From Desulfogranum marinum (GTDB taxonomy: Bacteria > Desulfobacterota > Desulfobulbia > Desulfobulbales > Desulfobulbaceae), in the NCBI RefSeq assembly GCF_016918565.1, contig NZ_JAFFQD010000009.1:57239-121238 (forward strand): 64,000 nt of DNA. The letters run 5' to 3'. Numbering within the stretch: the first letter of the stretch is position 1; each line of letters starts with the position of its first letter. A program made the translations under genes and the position numbers. The notes beneath the pieces are model-generated. The model worked only from the letters and a program-made list of their open reading frames with translations, did not search any database and was not told where the DNA came from. Shown here piece after piece: positions 55,525 to 63,754 of this stretch.

Positions 55525-56394
55525 TTAATGAACTACCTTTAACGAAGAGGTCGATGGCACAGTACTCATAAGGCCAGCGGATTGGATTGCCAGACTGGAA
55601 ATACTGATGAAATTATTAGTGGGTAGTTGCGGATCGAAAAGTTCACAAACGGTTTCAGCCGCTCTCAGATCGTCCAGAGTATCAATTTCATACCAGAGGC
55701 TGGAGTCAAAGAATACCGGTGAGAGGGAAAGGTACCCTTCGCTCACCATATCGGCAAAGACTGTTTCATAATAACCATCCACTAAATCGTTAGAGATGTA
55801 GCAGTCCAGTTTTTCACAAACTGCTACCCAGGTGGCCCTGGAGAGACTGTATATGTTTACGGTCTTGAAATGAGTTGCTTCTGTTTTGTTGATGCCGCAA
55901 TGGAATGCGTCAACCTTATTGGCTCTGTTTACGGTCACTGTTGTACCGTTCATCCAAGGGCGTATTTTTGCTACTGCTACGCGATCAGGTGTCAGCATAC
56001 CTTCCAGCATTTGGCTGTCGAATACCAGATCGCTTTCAATAAGCATGAATGGCTCATCTATGATTTGCCTGGCTAACCATAACGAGTAGATATTATTTGT
56101 AGTTTTGTAGAGAGGGCTGGTTATATACGATATTTCCATCCCACCAGCCCGTGTTCCAAGATATTCACGAACCGAATCTTCCTGATGACCTACAACAACG
56201 ACCAATCGCTTGAAATCATACCCCTGCAGGGAACGCACTAGTCTTTCAAGGATCGTAAATTCATTAACATGGACGAGGCATTTAGGGGTCAGGTCTGTTA
56301 GCGGAGAGAGACGACTACCGGTTCCTGCTGCAAGCAGCAAAGCCGTACGTACCCGTCCCCCTCCAACACCAGCATGAAGAGTTCTTTCTTGCAT
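55525..56394 (-). CDS. Cytidylyltransferase (LicC/PntC-like)
   Basis: A 289-residue NTP transferase. The nucleotide-binding loop LLLAAGTGSRLSPLTDLTPKCL spans about residues 18-40, and TTNNIYSLWLA is characteristic of phosphocholine, phosphoethanolamine and aminoethylphosphonate cytidylyltransferases. IESDLVF carries a metal-binding Asp. It should join CTP to a phospho-amine or phosphonate to form a CMP-activated compound. It opens the operon with GAGGATT before the ATG. The C-terminal 40 residues (after the DDLRAAETVCEL helix) are unassigned. Confidence 0.88.
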   Translation of the reverse strand: MQERTLHAGVGGGRVRTALLLAAGTGSRLSPLTDLTPKCLVHVNEFTILERLVRSLQGYDFKRLVVVVGHQEDSVREYLGTRAGGMEISYITSPLYKTTNNIYSLWLARQIIDEPFMLIESDLVFDSQMLEGMLTPDRVAVAKIRPWMNGTTVTVNRANKVDAFHCGINKTEATHFKTVNIYSLSRATWVAVCEKLDCYISNDLVDGYYETVFADMVSEGYLSLSPVFFDSSLWYEIDTLDDLRAAETVCELFDPQLPTNNFISISSLAIQSAGLMSTVPSTSSLKVVH

Positions 56395-56719
56395 AGTAAT
56401 CCTCGATAATTATTGCCGAACTGTACCTTACAAGGATTCAACACGGAGTTGTGCGAATCAGGTTGGCAAAAAATGATATATATCTTTTCTTTTGTGCCGA
56501 TTGGCTCAGTGGGAATAGCTGAAGGGCATAAATCTGATAGTAGAATTACTACAGGAAGTGAGTTGGAAAAAAGACGTTGAATTATCAGAAGACTGAACGT
56601 CTATTTCACTAGATAGAATGTCCAATCTACTCCAACGACTTTCGCATGTCAATGTTTTTCCGTTTTTTTGTAGATTTGAGAAGATAGAGTAGGAGGGTAA
56701 CCTGGCAATGACAAACAAT

Positions 56720-56735
56720 TATCTACAAGTAGATA
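56720..56735. promoter_or_regulatory. Palindromic site upstream of the operon
   Basis: TATCTAC-AA-GTAGATA is a perfect 16-bp palindrome 326 bp before the cytidylyltransferase start. It may be an operator. No nearby regulator gene is known to bind it. Confidence 0.25.
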
Positions 56736-57419
56736 GTTCGTATTCCATTTCCATCTAGTACTGGTCTAATTGAGGAAGACGGGAAGAAAAGGTAAAGGCC
56801 ACCAGTTTTAGATTACCTGATAATACAATGAAAAATTGGTGTTTGCTTTATCCTTAACCTTTTTACTGAGGGCTGTTCGTGATTCTGTGAGTATGACCCG
56901 AAGATTGCCGAATGCAAGGTCTTGCCTTTCATTTTTATCTTAATTTGATGTACCTACTGTGGAGCTACGATGACGAACGTTATCGTAGGGGCAGAGGCTC
57001 GTAGTGGCAATGTTAACCTCATTAGAAATCCTTATAGTTAGGACATTCTTACTGTATCTTTCTACCGAGAATCCTCGACAAACTGGATGTGAAATGGTCA
57101 GGCACTATGTCAGATACCACAACACAATCAGTTAACCAAGTCAGTGCCGATTTTACTTAATATGGATCTGTATCTTTGATTCTAGCAATCTTTTTTGAGA
57201 TCCGTTAAACTATCGCGTGAAAAGTAAAAATGTGTCCTATGCTACTGGTATGATTCGTACATTAACCTTTTTTGAGCGCTGCTAGGGTTTCGTGTCCCAT
57301 GTTTGCGAGGATTTTTTTCAGAGGAAAGCCGCCGAAACTCCTTTCACTCAGTTATTAGTAACAAAACAACATACTATTAGTACGACTATTAAAAGTATGC
57401 TGCCGATATCACACGTTAT

Positions 57420-57445
57420 ATACTGAATTAGTATGTTTTCAGTAT
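57420..57445 (-). terminator. Hairpin after glutamate synthase-like gene
   Basis: ATACTGAA and TTCAGTAT pair over 8 bp with a 10-nt loop, 6 bp past the stop. No T-run follows, so terminator function is weakly supported. Confidence 0.35.
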
Positions 57446-57450
57446 CCCTT

Positions 57451-58995
57451 CTAATCTGCGGTTGATCCTATGGCCGGCACGAACCATTCATTTTTCATAA
57501 GTGCTCTAGCCTCTGCGGTGAGAGGAATGAGATCGCTTGTGTTAACGAGACCCAAATCAAACTTACGATTCAACGCTGCAAAATGCTTTAAGCCAAACGC
57601 GATTTTATTAAGATAAGAAAAAACGCCTATTGCTCCTGTCGAAAATCCATTTGCCTTCGTTCCATAGAGAGCTCGCAAATCAGGAAGGTCGCTAAATATT
57701 TCTTCAATGGTTGTCCCGTATGGCTTAAAGCCGGCAGGTACATTACCGCTTTTGATCTGCTCTCCGATTTTTTTGCTGGTCATGGCAGCAGCCATTGATG
57801 CACGGCATAATCCAATTCCTTGTACGAATCCATTCCCATAGGCAAGTCCCTTGAAGACCTGATCTTCACTTGCAAATCCACCGGTCATGACAATAGCAGG
57901 TAAAATTGCCCCCTCTGCTTTAAGCTGGGTGCAAAGACGAACCACCACATCTTCGAGGCATACCGTTGGCAAAGACCATTCATTCATCATCTTTGAAGGG
58001 CTGTATCCTGAACCACCTCCAGCTCCGTCAAAAGTTATCATATCTACCTCTGCCAGGCAGCCGAGACGTAGCACTCGCTCTATATCAGCCCTGTCATACC
58101 CTGCCATTTTAAAATAGATATTTTTAGCGCCCCATGCTCTTAATTTTTCGATATGTGTAACAATAGATTCTTCGGACCACAATGGAAGCCGGCCATAGGT
58201 GTGAAAATTCGGACAAGTTCCTTCATTGTAGGCTTTTTGAATAGCAGGATCCTGTGGGTCTGGGTGCACAAGATCGCCTAGCTCTTGTCTCTTGATGGCT
58301 GTATCTATATCCTTTACCCGCTTAACAGGCTGGGTCCCCTTGGCTGCTTGCCCGAACTTTATTTCAATTGCTTCTGCCCCATATTTTTGAAGAGCAATCT
58401 TGGGCACCCCAACCCGGTCGTCATCCATATTACACTGCAACACGATCTGACCATATCCTCGGTCATATTGACGAAAACAATCAAGGGCTTCGCCCAGTAA
58501 CGGGAAATCAGTCACCTGTCCATTTTTGATCTGTAAATTCGGTTCGTTATTTCTTGCGTCTTCCCCAATGACACAGGTAACCCCTGCCATGGCAGCACCT
58601 GCAAAATAATCCTGCCAGTTGAGCTTGATCAAGGCTGGGAGTATAACCGGCATGGTCATTTTCACCGGATGAAATGTTCCGTATGTCCGCTCGAGGTTTA
58701 CGTTGAAGATGGTTGCCTGTTCACAGTTTTCTGCTGCTCCCAGGGCGCCAAAGACTCGTCCGTTGATATTGAAATGGGAAAAATCCAGTGGATAATCTTT
58801 TTCCGAGGCGATCTGGTTGTTCCCGGTGGTCATAGGGTAAACAGTTTGCGCACCCAATACCGCTGCCTGGGCTATTTCGCATGTACCGGCACAATCTTCG
58901 GTGCAAAAAGAACACATACCTGATTGAGGGGATATAAACAAACTTCGATTCTTAGCAAAAGTATATCCGGAACTCAAAGACGGTGAATAGGACAT
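57451..58995 (-). CDS. FMN-binding glutamate synthase-family protein
   Basis: A 514-residue protein made of the central FMN/synthase domain of GltB without the glutaminase domain. It starts at the ATG at 58995 with AAGGTG 6 bp upstream; a GTG at 59004 is in frame. Residues about 28-42 carry a Cys cluster CSFCTEDCAGTC that could bind an iron-sulfur centre. Synthase-domain features are MITFDGAGGGSGYSPSKMMNEW and PAIVMTGGFASEDQVFKGLAYG. Stand-alone members of this family are common in anaerobes and archaea. Electron donor and substrate cannot be told; no GltD-like gene is nearby. Confidence 0.85.
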   Translation of the reverse strand: MSYSPSLSSGYTFAKNRSLFISPQSGMCSFCTEDCAGTCEIAQAAVLGAQTVYPMTTGNNQIASEKDYPLDFSHFNINGRVFGALGAAENCEQATIFNVNLERTYGTFHPVKMTMPVILPALIKLNWQDYFAGAAMAGVTCVIGEDARNNEPNLQIKNGQVTDFPLLGEALDCFRQYDRGYGQIVLQCNMDDDRVGVPKIALQKYGAEAIEIKFGQAAKGTQPVKRVKDIDTAIKRQELGDLVHPDPQDPAIQKAYNEGTCPNFHTYGRLPLWSEESIVTHIEKLRAWGAKNIYFKMAGYDRADIERVLRLGCLAEVDMITFDGAGGGSGYSPSKMMNEWSLPTVCLEDVVVRLCTQLKAEGAILPAIVMTGGFASEDQVFKGLAYGNGFVQGIGLCRASMAAAMTSKKIGEQIKSGNVPAGFKPYGTTIEEIFSDLPDLRALYGTKANGFSTGAIGVFSYLNKIAFGLKHFAALNRKFDLGLVNTSDLIPLTAEARALMKNEWFVPAIGSTAD

Positions 58996-59447
58996 GAGGG
59001 GCACCTTGTATCTAATTTTTTAAATGGATTAACCGACAACTCATGATGAGCAAATTTTATTACAAAAAGTCGAACCAATCGGCTCTCATGTAGTGGTTTG
59101 TTTTATCATTTTGCACTCCTGCAAGTTCTAAAAAAGTTCATTTATACCAAATATCTAGACATAATGTTTGCTATTTTAACTGAAGAGCTCATGTGTGGCA
59201 CGCCCTTTCTCACCCAACTTATCCATCCAGTCGATCGCCAACAATGTGAAATATTAATAATGCTGTCAGCCGAGATGCTTGTGCCCTGAGCTGCAAAAGC
59301 ATTGAAATTTCCACTTTCGCAAGATTTGCAGAGAAGAAATGATTAATTTTTACGATTAACTAAACAATCACCATATCACCATACCTAAATGGATGTAAGT
59401 TTGGTGATGCGGCTTATATTTCCCCTCTGCATGTATCCATAACAACC
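58996..59447. other. Divergent intergenic region
   Basis: About 450 bp between the glutamate synthase-like and pyruvate kinase genes. A possible 41-codon ORF near 59164-59289 lacks a ribosome site and was not accepted. A sequence near 59192 resembles the -24 part of a sigma-54 promoter (TGGCACG) but its -12 part is poor. Confidence 0.45.
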
Positions 59448-61349
59448 ATGACAAAACTGCTCCCAGCCTATCGCAAACGGCTCCCCTGTCCGACTCCTGA
59501 CCTCCAGACGCTGATAAAGGAATTACTGGTTATCCGCAAAGATATGTTGCAGAAAGAATCAAGCTACACTGATTTACACAAAGTGCATCCCCGTTGCCGA
59601 AAAAGCGCTCGCAATCTTTTGCACTATCTTGCATTGCGTCTTCACGATGTGAGGCCACTCCAGGTGCAGCTCTCTGCGCTTGGCCTCTCCTCCATGGGTC
59701 GAGCGGAACGGAAGGTGCAGGCCACTGTTGATGCCCTGTTGACCCACCTCCATACTTTGTCGGGTAAGGAATGGAAGACAAATGAAAAGCCTCTATTGTG
59801 CCACAACGAAGGTCGCCGACTGTTGGAAGAAAATGCAGAGGCCTTGCTGGGCACAACAGCTACAGACCGCAGAGTACGCATCATGGTAACTATGCCAAGC
59901 CAAACTGCGGATGACTTTGCGCTGGTCGAAAATCTCATGGCCAATGGGATGAACTGTGCCCGCATTAACTGTGCCCATGATGGACCGGTAATATGGGAAC
60001 GTATGGTAACCAACATCAGGCGTGCGGAAATGAAAGGGCTTGGTAAATGCCGAATTCTCATGGATTTATGCGGCCCTAAACTTCGTACAGGGAAGCTCAC
60101 TCCAGGAAATGCCGTGCAGAAAGTGCGTCCGGTACGCAACGATCTCGGCCAGGTGGTTCGCCCTGCTCACATTTGGCTCCACCAACAGGGAACTACTTGT
60201 GCAACAACCTCAGCAGAAACAGGTCTTTGTTTGCCGGTACAGGGCGGTGGCCTGCAGCATTGCCGCGCAGGTGACGTCATCTCTCTTGTAGATTCAAGGG
60301 GAGCTAAACGAAAAATGAACGTCATAGTAGCCGCTGACAAGGGCTGCATGGTCACAGCCAGCAAAACCATCTATTTTACGCCGGGGACTAAACTGTTTCT
60401 ACGCGGTAAAAGTGAAACAAAAGAAAAGAAAAAAATAGCTCGCATAGGCGAGCTTCCCAGAAAAGCCGGAACTCTTCGCCTTCAGCCCAATGATTTACTG
60501 CTGCTTCGCAAGAGTACGGAGCCGGGGCGCTCGGCTTACTATGATGAAAACGGCAATTATCACCCTTCCTCCATTGGCTGCTCAATCCCGGAAGTACTTG
60601 ACGATGTCCAGGTGGGAGAACCTATTTGGTTCGATGATGGAAACATAGGTGGTATCATAGAGCAAAAAGAAGCAGAACACCTCCTGGTACGTATCACCCA
60701 GACTCGTCCTGGTGGAAAATCTCTGCGTAGTGAAAAAGGAATCAATCTCCCAGAGAGCCATCTGCACCTGCCTGCTCTTTCCAAGGCAGATCTGAATGAT
60801 CTAGCATTTGCCGTACACCATGCCGATATGGTCGGGTTATCCTTTGCCAATACGGTACAAGATGTGGAATCTCTGCTTACAGCTATCAAGAATATTGGCA
60901 GCAATGTGCCCGGCATAGTGCTGAAAATCGAAACGCCAAGAGGATTCGATAATCTTCCCGCTATGCTGTTAAAGGCAATGGAAACGCCACTGTGCGGGGT
61001 AATGATTGCCCGCGGCGATCTGGCTATCGAATGCGGTTTCGGTAGACTTGCGGAGGTTCAGGAACAAATTTTATGGACGTGTGAAGCCGCTCATGTCCCG
61101 GTTATTTGGGCAACCCAGGTGCTGGAAGGGCTGGCCAAACAGGGCATGCCGACCCGGGCGGAGGTAACCGACGCGGCAATGGGCGAGCGATCTGAATGCA
61201 TCATGCTCAACAAAGGGGAGCACATTATTGAGGCAACCCGTGCCCTTTCAGAAATCCTCAGTCGAATGCAGGATCATCAGACCAAAAAACGATCGCTACT
61301 TCGAAAATTGCACCTGGCTGAAAAATTTTTCACTAACGAGGCTCATTAA
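59448..61349 (+). CDS. Atypical pyruvate kinase with N-terminal extension
   Basis: A 633-residue protein whose part from about residue 145 is a pyruvate kinase barrel. Motifs: RIMVTMPSQTADDF and NCARINCAHD (substrate/nucleotide region), MDLCGPKLRTG, GLSFANTVQDVESL, VLKIETPRGFDNLP (catalytic Lys region and metal-binding Glu), MIARGDLAIECGF and WATQVLEGLAKQGMPTRAEVTDAA. It ends soon after MLNKGEHIIEATRALSEIL, so the C-terminal regulatory domain is missing. A helical extension of about 145 residues at the N-terminus (KVHPRCRKSARNLLHYLALR) and a long B-domain insert (about 210-400) explain the size. It should make pyruvate and ATP from PEP, or work in reverse. No ribosome site is obvious. Confidence 0.85.
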   Translation: MTKLLPAYRKRLPCPTPDLQTLIKELLVIRKDMLQKESSYTDLHKVHPRCRKSARNLLHYLALRLHDVRPLQVQLSALGLSSMGRAERKVQATVDALLTHLHTLSGKEWKTNEKPLLCHNEGRRLLEENAEALLGTTATDRRVRIMVTMPSQTADDFALVENLMANGMNCARINCAHDGPVIWERMVTNIRRAEMKGLGKCRILMDLCGPKLRTGKLTPGNAVQKVRPVRNDLGQVVRPAHIWLHQQGTTCATTSAETGLCLPVQGGGLQHCRAGDVISLVDSRGAKRKMNVIVAADKGCMVTASKTIYFTPGTKLFLRGKSETKEKKKIARIGELPRKAGTLRLQPNDLLLLRKSTEPGRSAYYDENGNYHPSSIGCSIPEVLDDVQVGEPIWFDDGNIGGIIEQKEAEHLLVRITQTRPGGKSLRSEKGINLPESHLHLPALSKADLNDLAFAVHHADMVGLSFANTVQDVESLLTAIKNIGSNVPGIVLKIETPRGFDNLPAMLLKAMETPLCGVMIARGDLAIECGFGRLAEVQEQILWTCEAAHVPVIWATQVLEGLAKQGMPTRAEVTDAAMGERSECIMLNKGEHIIEATRALSEILSRMQDHQTKKRSLLRKLHLAEKFFTNEAH

Positions 61350-61538
61350 TTCTACCAACTACCTGAACCAGTCGTTACGTGTTCATCTTCTTTCTTTTAC
61401 AGCAGTTGCTTATTCAAGAGATACACACTGAGCAATCTTCATGAGACCGGGTTCGTTTGGCAGAAGTAGATCGTAAGCGCAAAGCAAGCCATCCTGAATT
61501 CTTTTGACCTGCAAAATTTCCTTCAGGCAGAGGGCCGA

Positions 61539-62792
61539 TCAAAAAAAGATAATGTTTATTTGTGTGGCAATTGCCCACATCACCACGGCATAAAGAAAAT
61601 TGTCTTTAATTATCTGCTTTGGCTGAGCGTTAAACCGGCTGACCAAGACCAGCCCAACCCCTGACAATGGGCTGCTACAAGTAGAAATAGCCCAGCTGGT
61701 GAGAAAAAGAAAGCCAAGTTGAGAATGATCCGGATTAAGGGGAATCAATAATGGGCTGACAACGGCTATACTTACAACCGGATGAACACCGATAATCCCG
61801 ACAATGATCATAATGCCGGCAAGTAATGCAAAGACCATTGGACTCAGTTCCATATTATCGAAACTAAAGAGTCCCGGATATACGTAGGTGATGGACTTAA
61901 TGCCCGAAGAAAACACTCCAGCTGCAAGAAATAAGGCAAAAGGACTGCTGACAGATGATATTTTGTTGGCGACAAAATCACGTATTGTTGCGCCCCTCGG
62001 CCTGCCTTTCATAAAAACGAAGGTACCCAAGGGAGCAAGAATACAAATCAGCAGCAGAACGCTGAGCTGGTGCCATTGATAATGAACGAGAATTACAATG
62101 GCCGCAAGAAAGAGAGGTACGGCAAGACTCTCTTTTTTTAAGGGGTAGCCAAAAAACGTTTTTTTCCTGAAAAAACATACTTCGACAATGGTGTAACTCA
62201 CACCGATAATGCTCATTATAGCGCCCGGCACCAATGTCTCTTTCCAATGCATTTCCGGGGCGTATGTGAGGGCTACACCGGTTGCTACAAAAAAAGGAGA
62301 CCACCAGGCTGCCGCTGTAAAAGTTCGCCCTAAAACAACCAACTGTTCTTTTCTCAGCGCTCCGTTTCTTTTCAGTCGATCTCCAAACACAAAAAGCACA
62401 GATAAATTAATCACTGCACCAAGCAGGTGTGTACCTACAGCGGTAGACAGGACGGCTGCTTTGCCCTTCGGTAAAAAAGGATCCTCGGTCGCGGGATTGG
62501 TCAAGGTAAGAAAGGAAACAGCAACAAACATTGCCAGCAAAGGAAGGTTGATTGCAAAAATATCCTTCCAGTTAAGAACGATTCCATTACAAGCCGAAAA
62601 GAAAAGCGCAACAAGTCCAATAACAACAAGCAACAATGCTTGACGACGGGCATTTTGAGCTAAAGTACGCCACGCAAGGATAGGCACCATCCAGGCGAAC
62701 AGCGTTGGTAATGGAAGAAGAAAAGAAGCTGGAACACTCAGGAGGTAAAAAATGAGTGTCCCAAGTACAATCCAGCCAAGATTTGTATGCAT
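61539..62792 (-). CDS. Multi-pass membrane permease of unknown substrate
   Basis: A 417-residue integral membrane protein with about 11-12 helices. Two halves show related conserved turns: PATEDPFLPKGKAAVLSTAVG in the first, and IIGVHPVVSIAVVSPLLIPLNPDHSQLGFLFLTSWAISTCSSPLSGVG in the second (quoted in part as GVHPVVS and SPLSGVG). Such paired re-entrant turns occur in ion-coupled organic acid transporters. I do not recognise the exact family. The ATG has AGGA 8 bp upstream. It is convergent with the pyruvate kinase gene, so a metabolic link is possible but unproven. Confidence 0.65.
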   Translation of the reverse strand: MHTNLGWIVLGTLIFYLLSVPASFLLPLPTLFAWMVPILAWRTLAQNARRQALLLVVIGLVALFFSACNGIVLNWKDIFAINLPLLAMFVAVSFLTLTNPATEDPFLPKGKAAVLSTAVGTHLLGAVINLSVLFVFGDRLKRNGALRKEQLVVLGRTFTAAAWWSPFFVATGVALTYAPEMHWKETLVPGAIMSIIGVSYTIVEVCFFRKKTFFGYPLKKESLAVPLFLAAIVILVHYQWHQLSVLLLICILAPLGTFVFMKGRPRGATIRDFVANKISSVSSPFALFLAAGVFSSGIKSITYVYPGLFSFDNMELSPMVFALLAGIMIIVGIIGVHPVVSIAVVSPLLIPLNPDHSQLGFLFLTSWAISTCSSPLSGVGLVLVSRFNAQPKQIIKDNFLYAVVMWAIATQINIIFF

Positions 62793-63205
62793 AAAAATGT
62801 CCTGATAGGCTCACAAGCAAAACGCAACGATAGTACATTGCATGGGATGCTAAAGAAACCAAGACCAATCTTTTGCTTTGCCCGAATGTTGGATGAATAA
62901 GTTGCCCAGCGAAACTACAGATTTTTCACAACTAGTTCAAGAAAAAGAATCATCTTCGTTGATCAAAGACCTTCGCCATCCGGGTGTAGGCAACTCTGCC
63001 CCATTATTTTCCTTATTTGATCCATATTATTTCCGTATTTACCGGATATCTTCTCTTAAAGAATAAAGAAAAGGAATGGCAATCATCGCTTGCAAGCTGA
63101 CAGAATACACAAACAGCTGCATTGCAAAAGTGATTGTTATTATCAGGTGACTGGTTGTTCCGATGTTTTGCCTATAAGACAAAAAGCAAGGAAACAACCG
63201 TAACG
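62793..63205. other. Intergenic region without a supported gene
   Basis: About 410 bp between the permease and the Spy-like gene. A 57-residue open frame (62893-63066) has neither a ribosome site nor a recognisable pattern and was not accepted. Confidence 0.5.
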
Positions 63206-63754
63206 ATGAATGGGATTATCATGTTGAAACTCAAAAAAATAAGATCCGTCGGAATAGTAAACGGTATCGGCATAGTATGCATGCTTTGTATCAGTGCACA
63301 GTGCATGGCAACCAGCATACTTCCCAGCCTCTCTACCCAAGACGAACCTGCGGCTACACGATTCGAAAATACATTGAGTGCAGAGGAGATCACTCAAATT
63401 GAAAACATCCGAAATGATTTCAAACAACAACTCAAGGTATCAAAGGAACACCTTGCACGAGTACAGGAAGCCTTCAACCGCAACCTTAAATTCGACACTG
63501 ATGAGACAGTAATCCGCCAGATATTTCCGCCTGTTGCTAAAGCAATGGAAGATATAGTGGTCCAGCAGATAATGATGATGCAGAAGGTTAACAAAATAAT
63601 CTCGGAGCACACGGTAGCCACATCTTCGGCATCACAAGCTTTGACACAGGTAGCAAGTGAAGACGCACATGGACTAACCCGACTTTCGCAGTTCGACCTC
63701 CGATTTCACTATTTTCGCCCTGTTTTGAAGTGTAACCTCTTGAAGTTACGTTAG
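63206..63754 (+). CDS. Spy/CpxP-like secreted protein, 3' end likely disrupted
   Basis: A 182-residue ORF from the ATG at 63206. Residues about 7-30 (KKIRSVGIVNGIGIVCMLCI) are a signal peptide. The next part is helical with LSAEEITQIENIRNDFKQQL, the LTxxQ-type pattern of the periplasmic chaperones Spy and CpxP, and VVQQIMMMQKVNKI. The last 25 residues (FDLRFHYFRPVLKCNLLKLR) do not look like this family and lie in the approach to an IS1634-type transposase. So the gene was probably truncated by insertion near 63680-63720, and its original C-terminus is lost. Confidence 0.55.
   Translation: MNGIIMLKLKKIRSVGIVNGIGIVCMLCISAQCMATSILPSLSTQDEPAATRFENTLSAEEITQIENIRNDFKQQLKVSKEHLARVQEAFNRNLKFDTDETVIRQIFPPVAKAMEDIVVQQIMMMQKVNKIISEHTVATSSASQALTQVASEDAHGLTRLSQFDLRFHYFRPVLKCNLLKLR

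Larger units (their letters stand above)
56395..57450. other. Long region without a recognisable gene
   Basis: About 1.06 kb, AT-rich, with no convincing gene in any frame. It contains the operon promoter for the cytidylyltransferase gene and a perfect palindrome TATCTACAAGTAGATA (56720-56735). A hairpin at the 3' end of the glutamate synthase-like gene covers 57420-57445. Confidence 0.5.

Noticed and set aside
52475..56394. Phosphonate biosynthesis as the role of the operon
   Set aside because: The enzyme pair resembles FrbH, but PEP mutase and phosphonopyruvate decarboxylase are absent from the window, so a phosphate-based product is equally possible.
56506..56718. 70-codon open frame in the gap upstream of the operon
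   Set aside because: No ribosome site and no recognisable protein pattern.
57265..57360. Short minus-strand stretch reading GGFPLKKILANMGHETLAAL
   Set aside because: It is preceded by stops in frame and has no start; it might be a gene remnant but I cannot assign it.
59190..59206. Possible sigma-54 promoter (TGGCACG with a poor -12 part)
   Set aside because: The GC of the -12 element is missing, and a match this weak is expected by chance in 64 kb.
59164..59289. 41-codon ORF upstream of the pyruvate kinase gene
   Set aside because: No ribosome site and no family resemblance.
62893..63066. 57-codon ORF between the permease and Spy-like genes
   Set aside because: No ribosome site or pattern; coding character is doubtful.
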